DNA from: Azospirillum brasilense
GTDB lineage: Bacteria; Pseudomonadota; Alphaproteobacteria; Azospirillales; Azospirillaceae
Assembly: GCF_007827795.1 (NCBI RefSeq)
Contig: NZ_VITI01000001.1
Span: 806,001 to 870,000, forward strand
Reading direction: 5' to 3'
DNA length: 64,000 nt
The notes under the pieces were generated by a model. It worked only from the letters and a program-made list of their open reading frames with translations, searched no databases and was not told the DNA's origin. Made by a program: the position numbers and the translations under genes. This document shows positions 37,581 through 45,232 of this stretch, piece by piece (positions within the stretch are counted from its first letter, which is position 1; each line of letters starts with the position of its first letter).

Positions 37581-38270
37581 ATGACGCCTGCGAAACGCAT
37601 CCTTCTGATCGACGACGACACCGCCCTCCGGCAGTCCCTCGCCGAGCAGCTCCAGCTTCTGGAGGAATTCGAGACGGTGGAGGCCGGGGACGGCGCGTCG
37701 GCCCTGGCCGTGGCGCGGGAAGGCGGTTTCGCCGCCATCCTGCTGGACGTCGGGCTGCCGGACATGGACGGGCGCGACCTGTGCCGCCTGCTGCGGCGCG
37801 AGGGGGTGCGCTGCCCGGTCATCATGCTGACCGCGGCGGCCTCCGACGCCGACACCATCCTGGGGCTCGATTCCGGGGCCAGCGACTATGTCACCAAGCC
37901 CTTCCGCATGGGGGTGCTGCTGGCCCGGCTGCGCGCCCATCTCCGCGTCCACGAGCAGAGCGAGGACGCCGTCTTCGCCATCGGCCCCTACAGCTTCCGC
38001 CCGGCGGGCAAGCTGCTCCTGGCGGACGGCGGCGCCCGCAAGATCCGCCTGACCGAGAAGGAAACGGCGATCCTGAAATACTTGTACCGGGCCGGCGGCG
38101 CGGTGATCGGGCGCGAGACGCTGCTGGGCGAGGTGTGGGGCTACAACGCCGGGGTCACCACCCACACGCTGGAAACCCATGTCTACCGCCTGCGCCAGAA
38201 GATCGAGCGCGATCCGTCCAACGCGGAAATCCTGGTGACGGAGCCCGGCGGCTACCGGCTGGTGCCCTGA
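37581..38270 (+). CDS. OmpR-family response regulator
   Basis: 229 residues: receiver domain with acidic D-D-D at 11-13, phosphoacceptor Asp56 in L-L-D-V-G-L-P, the T/A switch region and Lys106 in V-T-K-P-F; then a winged-helix DNA-binding domain (about 130-227) with L-T-E-K-E-x-A-I-L-K-Y-L and T-H-T-L-E-T-H-V-Y-R-L-R-Q-K-I. No sensor kinase is adjacent, so it is an orphan regulator here. Targets are not evident. Confidence 0.92.
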   Translation: MTPAKRILLIDDDTALRQSLAEQLQLLEEFETVEAGDGASALAVAREGGFAAILLDVGLPDMDGRDLCRLLRREGVRCPVIMLTAAASDADTILGLDSGASDYVTKPFRMGVLLARLRAHLRVHEQSEDAVFAIGPYSFRPAGKLLLADGGARKIRLTEKETAILKYLYRAGGAVIGRETLLGEVWGYNAGVTTHTLETHVYRLRQKIERDPSNAEILVTEPGGYRLVP

Positions 38271-38375
38271 TCCCCGGCTGGCGGCCGCGCGGAACCATCT
38301 CCCTGCCTACCCATTGAAAGGATTGATTTCCAGGCCGTTTCGGCATGGACCCCCGTCGGGCAAGGAGATGACGTC

Positions 38376-38819
38376 TTGGTTGCCATCGTCGATCACGGCA
38401 GACCGGCAAGGGCCATCCATCCCTTGCACGCGGTGCTGCTCGCCGCCTCCCTTCCGCTGTTCCTGGGGGGCCTGCTCTGCGACATCGCCTATTCCAGGAG
38501 CTTCGAGATCCAGTGGAGCAACTTCGCCGCCTGGCTGATCGCCGGCGGCATGGTCTTCGCCGGCTTCTCGCTCCTCTGGGCCTTCATCGACCTGTTCCGC
38601 GCCGGTCGGCGCCGCGGTCGCGGGCTCGCCTACTTCGTCCTGCTGTTCATCACCGTCGCGCTCGGCCTCGTCAACGCCTTCGTGCACGCGCGGGACGCCT
38701 GGGGAACCATGCCGGAAGGTCTGATCCTGTCGGCGGCCGTCACCCTGACCGCCGCCCTGGCGACCTGGTTCGGCTTCTCCAGCTTCCGCATGGGCCTGCG
38801 CATGGGAGAGACGCGATGA
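38376..38819 (+). CDS. Four-helix membrane protein (DUF2231-like), TTG start
   Basis: 147 residues with four hydrophobic helices and H-P-L-H-A-V-L at residues 15-21, typical of DUF2231, a family often near redox or sugar-oxidising proteins. The start is a TTG at 38376, chosen because AAGGAG lies eight bases upstream and no in-frame ATG occurs before the second helix. The stop overlaps the start of the sugar dehydrogenase gene (ATGA), so the two form a unit; a role as membrane electron acceptor partner is only an inference. Confidence 0.78.
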   Translation: MVAIVDHGRPARAIHPLHAVLLAASLPLFLGGLLCDIAYSRSFEIQWSNFAAWLIAGGMVFAGFSLLWAFIDLFRAGRRRGRGLAYFVLLFITVALGLVNAFVHARDAWGTMPEGLILSAAVTLTAALATWFGFSSFRMGLRMGETR

Positions 38820-40192
38820 AACGCTCCAGCCTGCTGGCCGCTGCCGCGCTCGTCGCCCTGCTGGCCGCCTGCGACAACAACGACAACCCGTCTCCGCCCG
38901 TCTACGGCGCCAACCCGCCGCTGCCCGAGCAGCAGCACGGGCTGCTGCCCAGCATGAAGATCGCCAACCCAGCCTCCTGGGGCGACCGGAAGCCGACCGT
39001 GCCGGAGGGCTTCACCGTCACGGCGATCGCAACCGACCTCGGCATCCCGCGCCAGACCCTCGTCCTTCCCAACGGCGACATCCTGGTCGCCGAAGGCCGG
39101 GGCGGCTCGGCCCCGCCGCTGCGGCCCAAGGACGTCATCGCGGGGATCATCAAGGCCAGGGGAACCACCTCGGTCCCCAGCGGCAACCGCGTCACCCTGC
39201 TGCGCGACGCCGACGGCGACGGCCGGTACGAGGAGCGCACGGTCTTCGCCGACCAGCTGAACGCGCCCTACGGGCTGGCCTTCGTGAACGGCCAGATTTA
39301 CGTCGCGAACCAGGACGCGCTGGTGCGCTTCCCCTACCGCGAGGGCCAGACCCGCGCCGAGGGGCCGCCGGAGAAGGTCACCGACCTGCCCTCCTACATC
39401 AACCATCACTGGACCAAGTCGCTGGCCGCCAGTCCGGACGGGCGGTTCCTCTATGTCGGCATCGGTTCCAACAGCAACATCACCGAACGCGGGATGCCCG
39501 CCGAGGCCGACCGCGCGATGGTCTGGGAGATCGATGCGCAGACGGGCGCGCACCGGCCCTACGCCACCGGACTGCGCAACCCCACCGCGCTGGCCATCCA
39601 GCCGGGAACGGGCACGCTGTGGGCGGTGGTGAACGAGCGCGACGAGCTTGGCCCCAACCTCGTCCCCGATTACCTGACCTCGGTCCGCGAGGGCGGCTTC
39701 TACGGCTGGCCCTACAGCTATTGGGGCCAGAACGTCGACCCGCGCGCCCAGCCGCAGAAGCCCGAGCTGGTCGCCGCGGCGATCAAGCCGGACTACAGCC
39801 TGGGCTCGCACGTCGCGGCACTCGGCGTCGCCTTCTCCTCGCCGGTGATGGGCGAGCGCTTCGCCGACGGGGTGTTCGTCGGCGAGCATGGCAGCTGGAA
39901 CCGCAGCGTACCCAGTGGCTACAAGGTGATCTTCGTCCCCTTCCGCGACGGCGCCCCCGCCGGCGCCCCGGTCGAGGTCGTGACCGGCTTCATGGGCGAG
40001 GACGGCAAGACCTATGGCCGGCCGGTCGGCGTCACGGTGGACCCGAAGGGCGCCTTGATCGTCGCCGACGACCTGTCGAACACGGTCTGGCGCGTCGCGG
40101 TGACGGATCGCTCGCCCACCGCCCAGGCACCGGCGGGAACACCGGCGGATATGGGCAGCGCGCCGACCGATGGGAACGGATCGTCCAACTGA
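38816..40192 (+). CDS. PQQ-type soluble aldose/sorbosone dehydrogenase-like lipoprotein
   Basis: 458 residues with lipoprotein signal MKRSSLLAAAALVALLAAC (Cys19). The mature part is a six-bladed propeller of the glucose/sorbosone dehydrogenase family: L-N-A-P-Y-G-L-A-F, W-T-K-S-L-A-A-S-P-D-G-R, G-L-R-N-P-T-A-L-A, G-F-Y-G-W-P-Y and G-E-H-G-S-W-N-R match the usual PQQ- and calcium-binding segments. It would oxidise sugars in the periplasm. It is translationally coupled to the membrane protein upstream. The sugar is unknown. Confidence 0.88.
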   Translation: MKRSSLLAAAALVALLAACDNNDNPSPPVYGANPPLPEQQHGLLPSMKIANPASWGDRKPTVPEGFTVTAIATDLGIPRQTLVLPNGDILVAEGRGGSAPPLRPKDVIAGIIKARGTTSVPSGNRVTLLRDADGDGRYEERTVFADQLNAPYGLAFVNGQIYVANQDALVRFPYREGQTRAEGPPEKVTDLPSYINHHWTKSLAASPDGRFLYVGIGSNSNITERGMPAEADRAMVWEIDAQTGAHRPYATGLRNPTALAIQPGTGTLWAVVNERDELGPNLVPDYLTSVREGGFYGWPYSYWGQNVDPRAQPQKPELVAAAIKPDYSLGSHVAALGVAFSSPVMGERFADGVFVGEHGSWNRSVPSGYKVIFVPFRDGAPAGAPVEVVTGFMGEDGKTYGRPVGVTVDPKGALIVADDLSNTVWRVAVTDRSPTAQAPAGTPADMGSAPTDGNGSSN

Positions 40193-40207
40193 AACGGGAG
40201 AGCCGTG

Positions 40208-40939
40208 TCAGGGCCGCTTGCCGGGCGGTCCTGAACGGTCCGCGATGGTGACCGCGACCGGATAGCCCATCCAGCGCTGGCGCTTGTTCTCCAGGGCCGC
40301 TCCGCCGCGGGCCGGACCGGCCGGACGCCCGCCGCCCCACAGGCCGCGGCCGCGCGGCACCACGGGCAGCAGGCGGATCTTCCGCCCGACGATGGCCAGC
40401 CGGCGGCGCCAATGGGCGACCAGCTTGGTCGAGGTGCCGACCCGACGCGCGATCTCGTGATCGGCCAGCAGGGCGCTGCCGGGGTCCTGCAGCAGGTCCA
40501 GGATGGCGCGGCGCTTGTCCAGGCTGGTGTGGCGGCTGTGCTTGCGCTCCAGCGCTTTGCCGAGGTCCCAGAGCTTTTCCGCGGTTTCGCGGGCGAGGCC
40601 GCGCCAGCGGTCGGCCTCCTCCCGCTGGCGCTCCATGTCGCCGTTGCTCTTTTCAAGCTGCCGTTTCAGCCCGGCGATCTCCAGCTCCAGGTCGCGCACC
40701 TGGCGGCGCAGCCCCTGGACCAACTGGTCGGGCGGCGGCGGACGGTCGGGCGGCGGGGCGCTGGCGGCGGGCGGCGGTTCCGGGGCGGTGGAGACCGGAC
40801 GGGCGCCGCGGGCGAGATCGCGGAACGACAGGCCGGCCCTCGACAGCATGATGCGCGCGGCGCGCAGAGCGGACTGGGCCTCGCCCTGATGCTCCGACTC
40901 GGCCATGGCGAGGACTTTGGCGAGCTTGTCTGGGTCCAT
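40208..40939 (-). CDS. DUF2786-like protein with coiled coil and helix-turn-helix
   Basis: 243 residues. The N-terminal 40 (D-K-L-A-K-V-L-A-M-A-E-S...R-A-A-R-I-M-L-S-R-A-G-L) resemble DUF2786. A proline-rich linker follows, then a coiled coil (about 85-135, R-D-L-E-L-E-I-A-G-L-K-R-Q-L-E) and a helix-turn-helix (about 160-185, A-D-H-E-I-A-R-R-V-G-T-S) with a basic tail. It is likely a DNA-binding protein; no target is evident. The ATG at 40939 was chosen because the family motif begins there. Confidence 0.75.
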   Translation of the reverse strand: MDPDKLAKVLAMAESEHQGEAQSALRAARIMLSRAGLSFRDLARGARPVSTAPEPPPAASAPPPDRPPPPDQLVQGLRRQVRDLELEIAGLKRQLEKSNGDMERQREEADRWRGLARETAEKLWDLGKALERKHSRHTSLDKRRAILDLLQDPGSALLADHEIARRVGTSTKLVAHWRRRLAIVGRKIRLLPVVPRGRGLWGGGRPAGPARGGAALENKRQRWMGYPVAVTIADRSGPPGKRP

Positions 40940-41207
40940 CCGAGGGGGCGGGGTCCGGAGGCGATTTTTCGCGTCGATGGGCGAACGGGCGCAAACTACC
41001 ACATCTTAGTGGATTGGGCACCTCCGCATCTCGGCGGTGCGGCGCGCCTTTTCCTCCTACCTCCGTTCCGCGCCCTCCCCCTTTCATCGAGGCGGATCGG
41101 CTCCCCTGGTCGGGCCCGGATCGACCATTGGACGGGCCGGCTGGTCGTTTCGTGAAACAACCTTTTCACTCGACTCGCGAGAGCCCTACCGCCAAATTGT
41201 CGGTACC

Positions 41208-42083
41208 ATGACGGCACGAACCGTTTCCGACGCCTGTTCCGGTGTGCCTGACACCCCGCCGGACTTCACCGTTCGCTTCTGGGGCGTGCGCGGCAGCATC
41301 GCCTCCCCGGGGCCGGACACGGTCCGCTACGGCGGCAACACCCCCTGCGTCGAGCTGCGCTGCGGGGACGCTCTCCTGGTCCTCGACGCCGGCACCGGCC
41401 TGCGCCCGCTGGGCGAGGCGCTGATGCGCCGGGGGGAGGCGGTGGACGTCGATCTGCTGCTGACCCACAGCCACCTCGACCACATCTGCGGCCTGCCCTT
41501 CTTCGCGCCGGCCTTCGACGCGGCCAGCCGCGTGCGGATCAGGGCCGGCCATCTGGAGCGGGAGCGGACGATGCGCTCCGTTCTGGAATGCATGATGTCG
41601 GCGCCGCTGTTCCCGGTGCCGGTGGAGATCTTCCGGGCCGACTGCACCTTCCTCGATTTCGTCAGCGGCGAGACGCTGGCGGTGAAACCGGGAGTCACCG
41701 TGCGCACCGCCCGGCTGAACCATCCGGACGGGGCCACCGGCTACCGCGTGGAGTTCGCCGGGCGCAGCCTGTGCTACGTCACCGACACCGAGCACCCGGC
41801 CGACGGGCGCGACCCCGCCGTGATGGAGCTGGTGCGCGGCAGCGACCTGCTGATCTACGACTGCACCTACACCGACGCCGAATACGCCGCCCGCGTCGGC
41901 TGGGGTCATTCGACCTGGGAGGAGTGCCTGCGCATCGCCGACGAGGCCGATGTGAAGCGCGCGGTCATCTTCCACCACGACCCCCGGCGCACCGACGCCG
42001 ATCTGGACGTCATCGCCACCGCCGCCGAAGCCCGGCGCCCCGGAACGCTGGTCGCCCGCGAGGGCATGGCGCTTCCTCTCTGA
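41208..42083 (+). CDS. Metallo-beta-lactamase-fold hydrolase
   Basis: 291 residues with the metal motif H-S-H-L-D-H at 87-92, F-W-G-V-R-G-S at the start, D-T-E-H-P near 190 and a final H-H-D-P. The F-W-G-V-R-G-S start and L-Y-H/Y-D-C-T-Y-T-D segment are those of the cyclic-phosphodiesterase-like/RNase Z-related branch often found beside signalling proteins. The substrate is not certain. It is divergent from the DUF2786-like gene and has no signal peptide. Confidence 0.86.
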   Translation: MTARTVSDACSGVPDTPPDFTVRFWGVRGSIASPGPDTVRYGGNTPCVELRCGDALLVLDAGTGLRPLGEALMRRGEAVDVDLLLTHSHLDHICGLPFFAPAFDAASRVRIRAGHLERERTMRSVLECMMSAPLFPVPVEIFRADCTFLDFVSGETLAVKPGVTVRTARLNHPDGATGYRVEFAGRSLCYVTDTEHPADGRDPAVMELVRGSDLLIYDCTYTDAEYAARVGWGHSTWEECLRIADEADVKRAVIFHHDPRRTDADLDVIATAAEARRPGTLVAREGMALPL

Positions 42084-42229
42084 TCGGCAACTATCCCCTT
42101 GGACAGTGATGCGCCGGGGACACGGCCAAGCCTCCGTTCGCGTCCCGTGGCCCGTTGTCACTGCCGGATCGTGTGACAATTATGGTATGAAAACCGCCTG
42201 CAACCGCAGAGAGAACTCTGGGGAGACGC

Positions 42230-43042
42230 ATGCGGCATCTTCTGCGCTTATCGTTGCTGGGCCTGCTCGCCGGCGGAACGCTCGCCGGCTGCGCCTCCAC
42301 TCCGGGTCCCCAGGCCTCGTTCGATGGCGGCCCCCGCTCGATCGTCCTGCACCATCCCGCCAGCGGCGAGACGGTCAGCGTCACCTACCGTCGCGCCGAC
42401 GGCTATGATCCTCAGGCTCTGGACCGCATCGCCAGCCTGTTCCGTGACCGCCGCACCGGTGAGACGGTGCCCGTCGACCCCACCCTGGTGGAGCTTCTGG
42501 CCGACCTGCGGGACCGCTGCGGCGCCGACCCCGACACGCCGGTCCACATCACCTCCGGCTACCGCTCGCCGCTGACCAACGTCACGCTGGCCCGCAGCAA
42601 CCCGAACGTGGCGGAAAACAGCTATCACCTGCGCGGGCAGGCCGCCGACATCTCCATTCCCGGCGTCCCGCCCCGCCGTCTCGCCGACGAGGCCGCGGCC
42701 CTGCAGCGCGGCGGCTACGCGCTCTACCCCCACACCGGCCACGTCCATGTCGACACCGGCCCGGTCCGCACCTGGAGCCCGAAGGGCGGCGACCCCCGCA
42801 TCCTGGAAGCCAGGGCGACCCCGGCGAAGACCGCGTCGGGCAAGGCGGTCGCCACCAAGGCATCACCCGCTCCGCGGACGCAGGTCGCGGCGGCCGAGCC
42901 CGCCCCGCCCAAGCGCGCCCCGGCCAAGGCCGCGCCCGCCGCCGCCCTGGCAAAGGGCAACGACGCCGACCTCGCCCGCGTCCGCATGGTGCTGGCCTCC
43001 CTCAAGGAGCAGCCGGAGCCCGCGGCGAAAAAGAAGCCCTGA
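42230..43042 (+). CDS. M15/DUF882-type peptidoglycan peptidase lipoprotein
   Basis: 270 residues with lipoprotein signal and lipobox L-A-G-C (Cys21). The domain carries I-T-S-G-Y-R-S-P, S-Y-H-L-R-G-Q-A-A-D-I and T-G-H-V-H-V-D, the zinc and catalytic residues of YcbK/DUF882-type M15 peptidases, which trim peptide cross-links. A long Ala/Pro/Lys tail (from about residue 190) looks disordered. It should sit in the envelope. It converges on the ABC permease gene with only three bases between stops. Confidence 0.88.
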   Translation: MRHLLRLSLLGLLAGGTLAGCASTPGPQASFDGGPRSIVLHHPASGETVSVTYRRADGYDPQALDRIASLFRDRRTGETVPVDPTLVELLADLRDRCGADPDTPVHITSGYRSPLTNVTLARSNPNVAENSYHLRGQAADISIPGVPPRRLADEAAALQRGGYALYPHTGHVHVDTGPVRTWSPKGGDPRILEARATPAKTASGKAVATKASPAPRTQVAAAEPAPPKRAPAKAAPAAALAKGNDADLARVRMVLASLKEQPEPAAKKKP

Positions 43043-43045
43043 GGG

Positions 43046-44233
43046 TTACCGATACGGGTCCGCCGCATCCCTCAGGCCGTCGCCGAGGAAGTTGAAGCTC
43101 AGCACGGTCACGATCACCGGCAGCACCGGCAGCATCAGCCAGGGGTACAGCGCCACCACGTTGATGTTCTGCGCCTCGGTCAGCAGCACCCCCCAGCTGG
43201 TGATCGGCGGGCGCAGGCCGAGGCCGAGGAAGCTCAGCGCCGTCTCGCCCAGGATCATGCCGGGGATGGCCAGCGTCGCCGAGGCGATCAGGTGGCTCAT
43301 GAAGCTGGGCAGCAGATGCCGCCCGATGATGCGCGCCGGGCTGGCGCCCATCAGCTGGGCGGCGGTGGTGAAGTCCTCCTCGCGCAGGGCCAGCAGCTTC
43401 GACCGCACGGCGCGGGCGAGGCCCGTCCATTCCAGAAGGCCCAGGATCACCGTGATCCCGAAATAGATGAAGATCGGGTTCCAGGTGACGGGCAGGGCGG
43501 CGGACAGGGCCATCCACAGCGGCAGCTCGGGGAAGGAGCGGATGATTTCGATCAGCCGCTGGATCAGGTTGTCCACCCAGCCGCCGTAATAGCCGGCGAT
43601 GCCGCCGATCACGATGCCCAGCACGAAGCTGACCGCGACGCCGATCAGCCCGATGGTCAGCGAGATGCGCGTGCCGTAGATCATCCGCGACAGCAGGTCC
43701 CGCCCCAGCCGGTCGGTGCCCATGAGGAACAGCGTTCCGCCCTCCGCCGGGCAGGCGAGGTGCCAGTCGCTCTCCACCAACCCCCAGAACTCGTAGCGGT
43801 CGCCGCGGCAGAAGAAGCGGATCGGCTGCACCTTCGTCAGGTCCGGCGTGTACTCCCGTTTTAGGATCTCCATGTCGAGGTGATAGCGGTAGCCGTAGAC
43901 GAAGGGACCGACGAACCGACCCTCGTGGAACAGATGCACGGTCTGCGGCGGGGCGTGGATGAAGTGGGAATTGCGGCTGTCCACCGCGTAGGGGGCCAGG
44001 ACCTCACTGACCAGGGTCGAGGCGTAGAGCAGCAGCAGCACGATCCCCGACGCCACCGCCAGCTTGTGCCGCCGCAGCTTCCACCAGACCATGCGCCATT
44101 GCGAGGCGGTGGTGAAGCGCTCCTGCTCCGGCGACAGCCGCTCGACCTCGTCGGGGTCCCAGGGGGCGGTGTCGACGGTGTGGGGCAGGGGGGTGTGGGG
44201 CAGGGGAGTCCGGGTCGGAAAGGAGGCGCTCAT
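43046..44233 (-). CDS. ABC transporter permease, DppC/YejE type with large periplasmic loop
   Basis: 395 residues. After a cytosolic N-terminus rich in T-P-L-P-H-T repeats and TM1, a loop of about 110 residues (with F-V-Y-G-Y-R-Y-H, F-C-R-G-D-R-Y-E-F-W-G) precedes the permease core G-T-D-R-L-G-R-D-L-L-S-R and the EAA loop A-A-Q-L-M-G-A-S-P-A-R-I-I. This long loop is typical of YejE-like subunits. It takes part in import of a peptide or related solute with the next three genes. The start overlaps the upstream permease stop (ATGA). Confidence 0.9.
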   Translation of the reverse strand: MSASFPTRTPLPHTPLPHTVDTAPWDPDEVERLSPEQERFTTASQWRMVWWKLRRHKLAVASGIVLLLLYASTLVSEVLAPYAVDSRNSHFIHAPPQTVHLFHEGRFVGPFVYGYRYHLDMEILKREYTPDLTKVQPIRFFCRGDRYEFWGLVESDWHLACPAEGGTLFLMGTDRLGRDLLSRMIYGTRISLTIGLIGVAVSFVLGIVIGGIAGYYGGWVDNLIQRLIEIIRSFPELPLWMALSAALPVTWNPIFIYFGITVILGLLEWTGLARAVRSKLLALREEDFTTAAQLMGASPARIIGRHLLPSFMSHLIASATLAIPGMILGETALSFLGLGLRPPITSWGVLLTEAQNINVVALYPWLMLPVLPVIVTVLSFNFLGDGLRDAADPYR

Positions 44234-45228
44234 CGGCTGGCTCCCCCGCTCAGGCGGATGCGCGGGTCGAGGGCGGCCAGCGCCAGATCGGACAGGAAGA
44301 CCCCGATCACCGTCAGAACCGCCAGGAACATCAGGAAGGAGCCGGCCAGATACATGTCCTGGCTGCGCAGCGCCTGGAGCAGCATCGGCCCCGTCGTCGG
44401 CAGCGACATCACCACCGACACGATGGCGGCGCCGGAGACGACCTGCGGCAGCAGGTTGCCGATGTCGGACACGAAGGGGTTCAGCGCCACCCGCAGCGGG
44501 TACTTCACCAGCGCCCGGCCCGGCGGCAGGCCCTTGGCCCGCGCGGTGACGACGTAGGGCTTGTGCAGCTCGTCCAGCAGGTTGGCGCGCAGGCGGCGGA
44601 TCATCGCGGCGGTGCCGGCGGTGCCGATGACGATCACCGGAATCCACATGTGCTCGAACACGCTCATCGCCTTGCCCCAGCTCCAGGGCTGGCCGATGTA
44701 GCGCGGGTCCATCAGCCCGCCGATCGAGGTGCCGAACCATACGTTGGCGAAATACAGCATCACCAGCGCCAGCAGGAAGCTGGGCGTCGCCAGCCCCAGG
44801 AAGCCGAGGAAGGTCAGGACATAGTCGCCCAGGCTGTACTGCCGCGTCGCCGAATAGATGCCGATGGGGAAGGACACCACCCAGATGAAGAGGATGGTCG
44901 CGAAGGACACGATGACGGTCAGCGACAGCCGGTCGCCCACCACGTCCGACACCGGCAGGTTGTATTCGAAGGAATAGCCGAAGTCGCCGCGCAGCATGCC
45001 GGCCAGCCACAGCGCGTACTGCTCGTACATCGGCCGGTCGAGCCCGTAGGTCTCGCGCAGCATGGCCAGCCGTCCCTGGTCCATGCTCTCGCCCCGGCTC
45101 TGCATCTCGTTGACCAGCGTGGTCAGATAGTCGCCGGGGGGAAGCTGGATGATGACGAAGGTGATGACGCTGATCGCCAGCAGCGTCGGGATCATGATGA
45201 GGATGCGGCGGATCACGTAGCCCAGCAT
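44230..45228 (-). CDS. ABC transporter permease, DppB/YejB type
   Basis: 332 residues, starting M-L-G-Y-V-I-R-R-I-L-I-M-I-P-T, with six membrane helices and the EAA loop V-V-T-A-R-A-K-G-L near 230. L-P-P-G-D-Y and Y-G-L-D-R-P occur in the first periplasmic loop, as in DppB. It pairs with the YejE-type permease. It starts four bases after the substrate-binding protein stop in the same operon. Confidence 0.92.
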   Translation of the reverse strand: MLGYVIRRILIMIPTLLAISVITFVIIQLPPGDYLTTLVNEMQSRGESMDQGRLAMLRETYGLDRPMYEQYALWLAGMLRGDFGYSFEYNLPVSDVVGDRLSLTVIVSFATILFIWVVSFPIGIYSATRQYSLGDYVLTFLGFLGLATPSFLLALVMLYFANVWFGTSIGGLMDPRYIGQPWSWGKAMSVFEHMWIPVIVIGTAGTAAMIRRLRANLLDELHKPYVVTARAKGLPPGRALVKYPLRVALNPFVSDIGNLLPQVVSGAAIVSVVMSLPTTGPMLLQALRSQDMYLAGSFLMFLAVLTVIGVFLSDLALAALDPRIRLSGGASR

Positions 45229-45232
45229 GGCC

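Noticed and set aside
41147-41158. GTTTCGTGAAAC upstream of the metallo-hydrolase as a parS variant
   Set aside because: It lacks the central CACGTG; the spacing of half-sites is two bases short.
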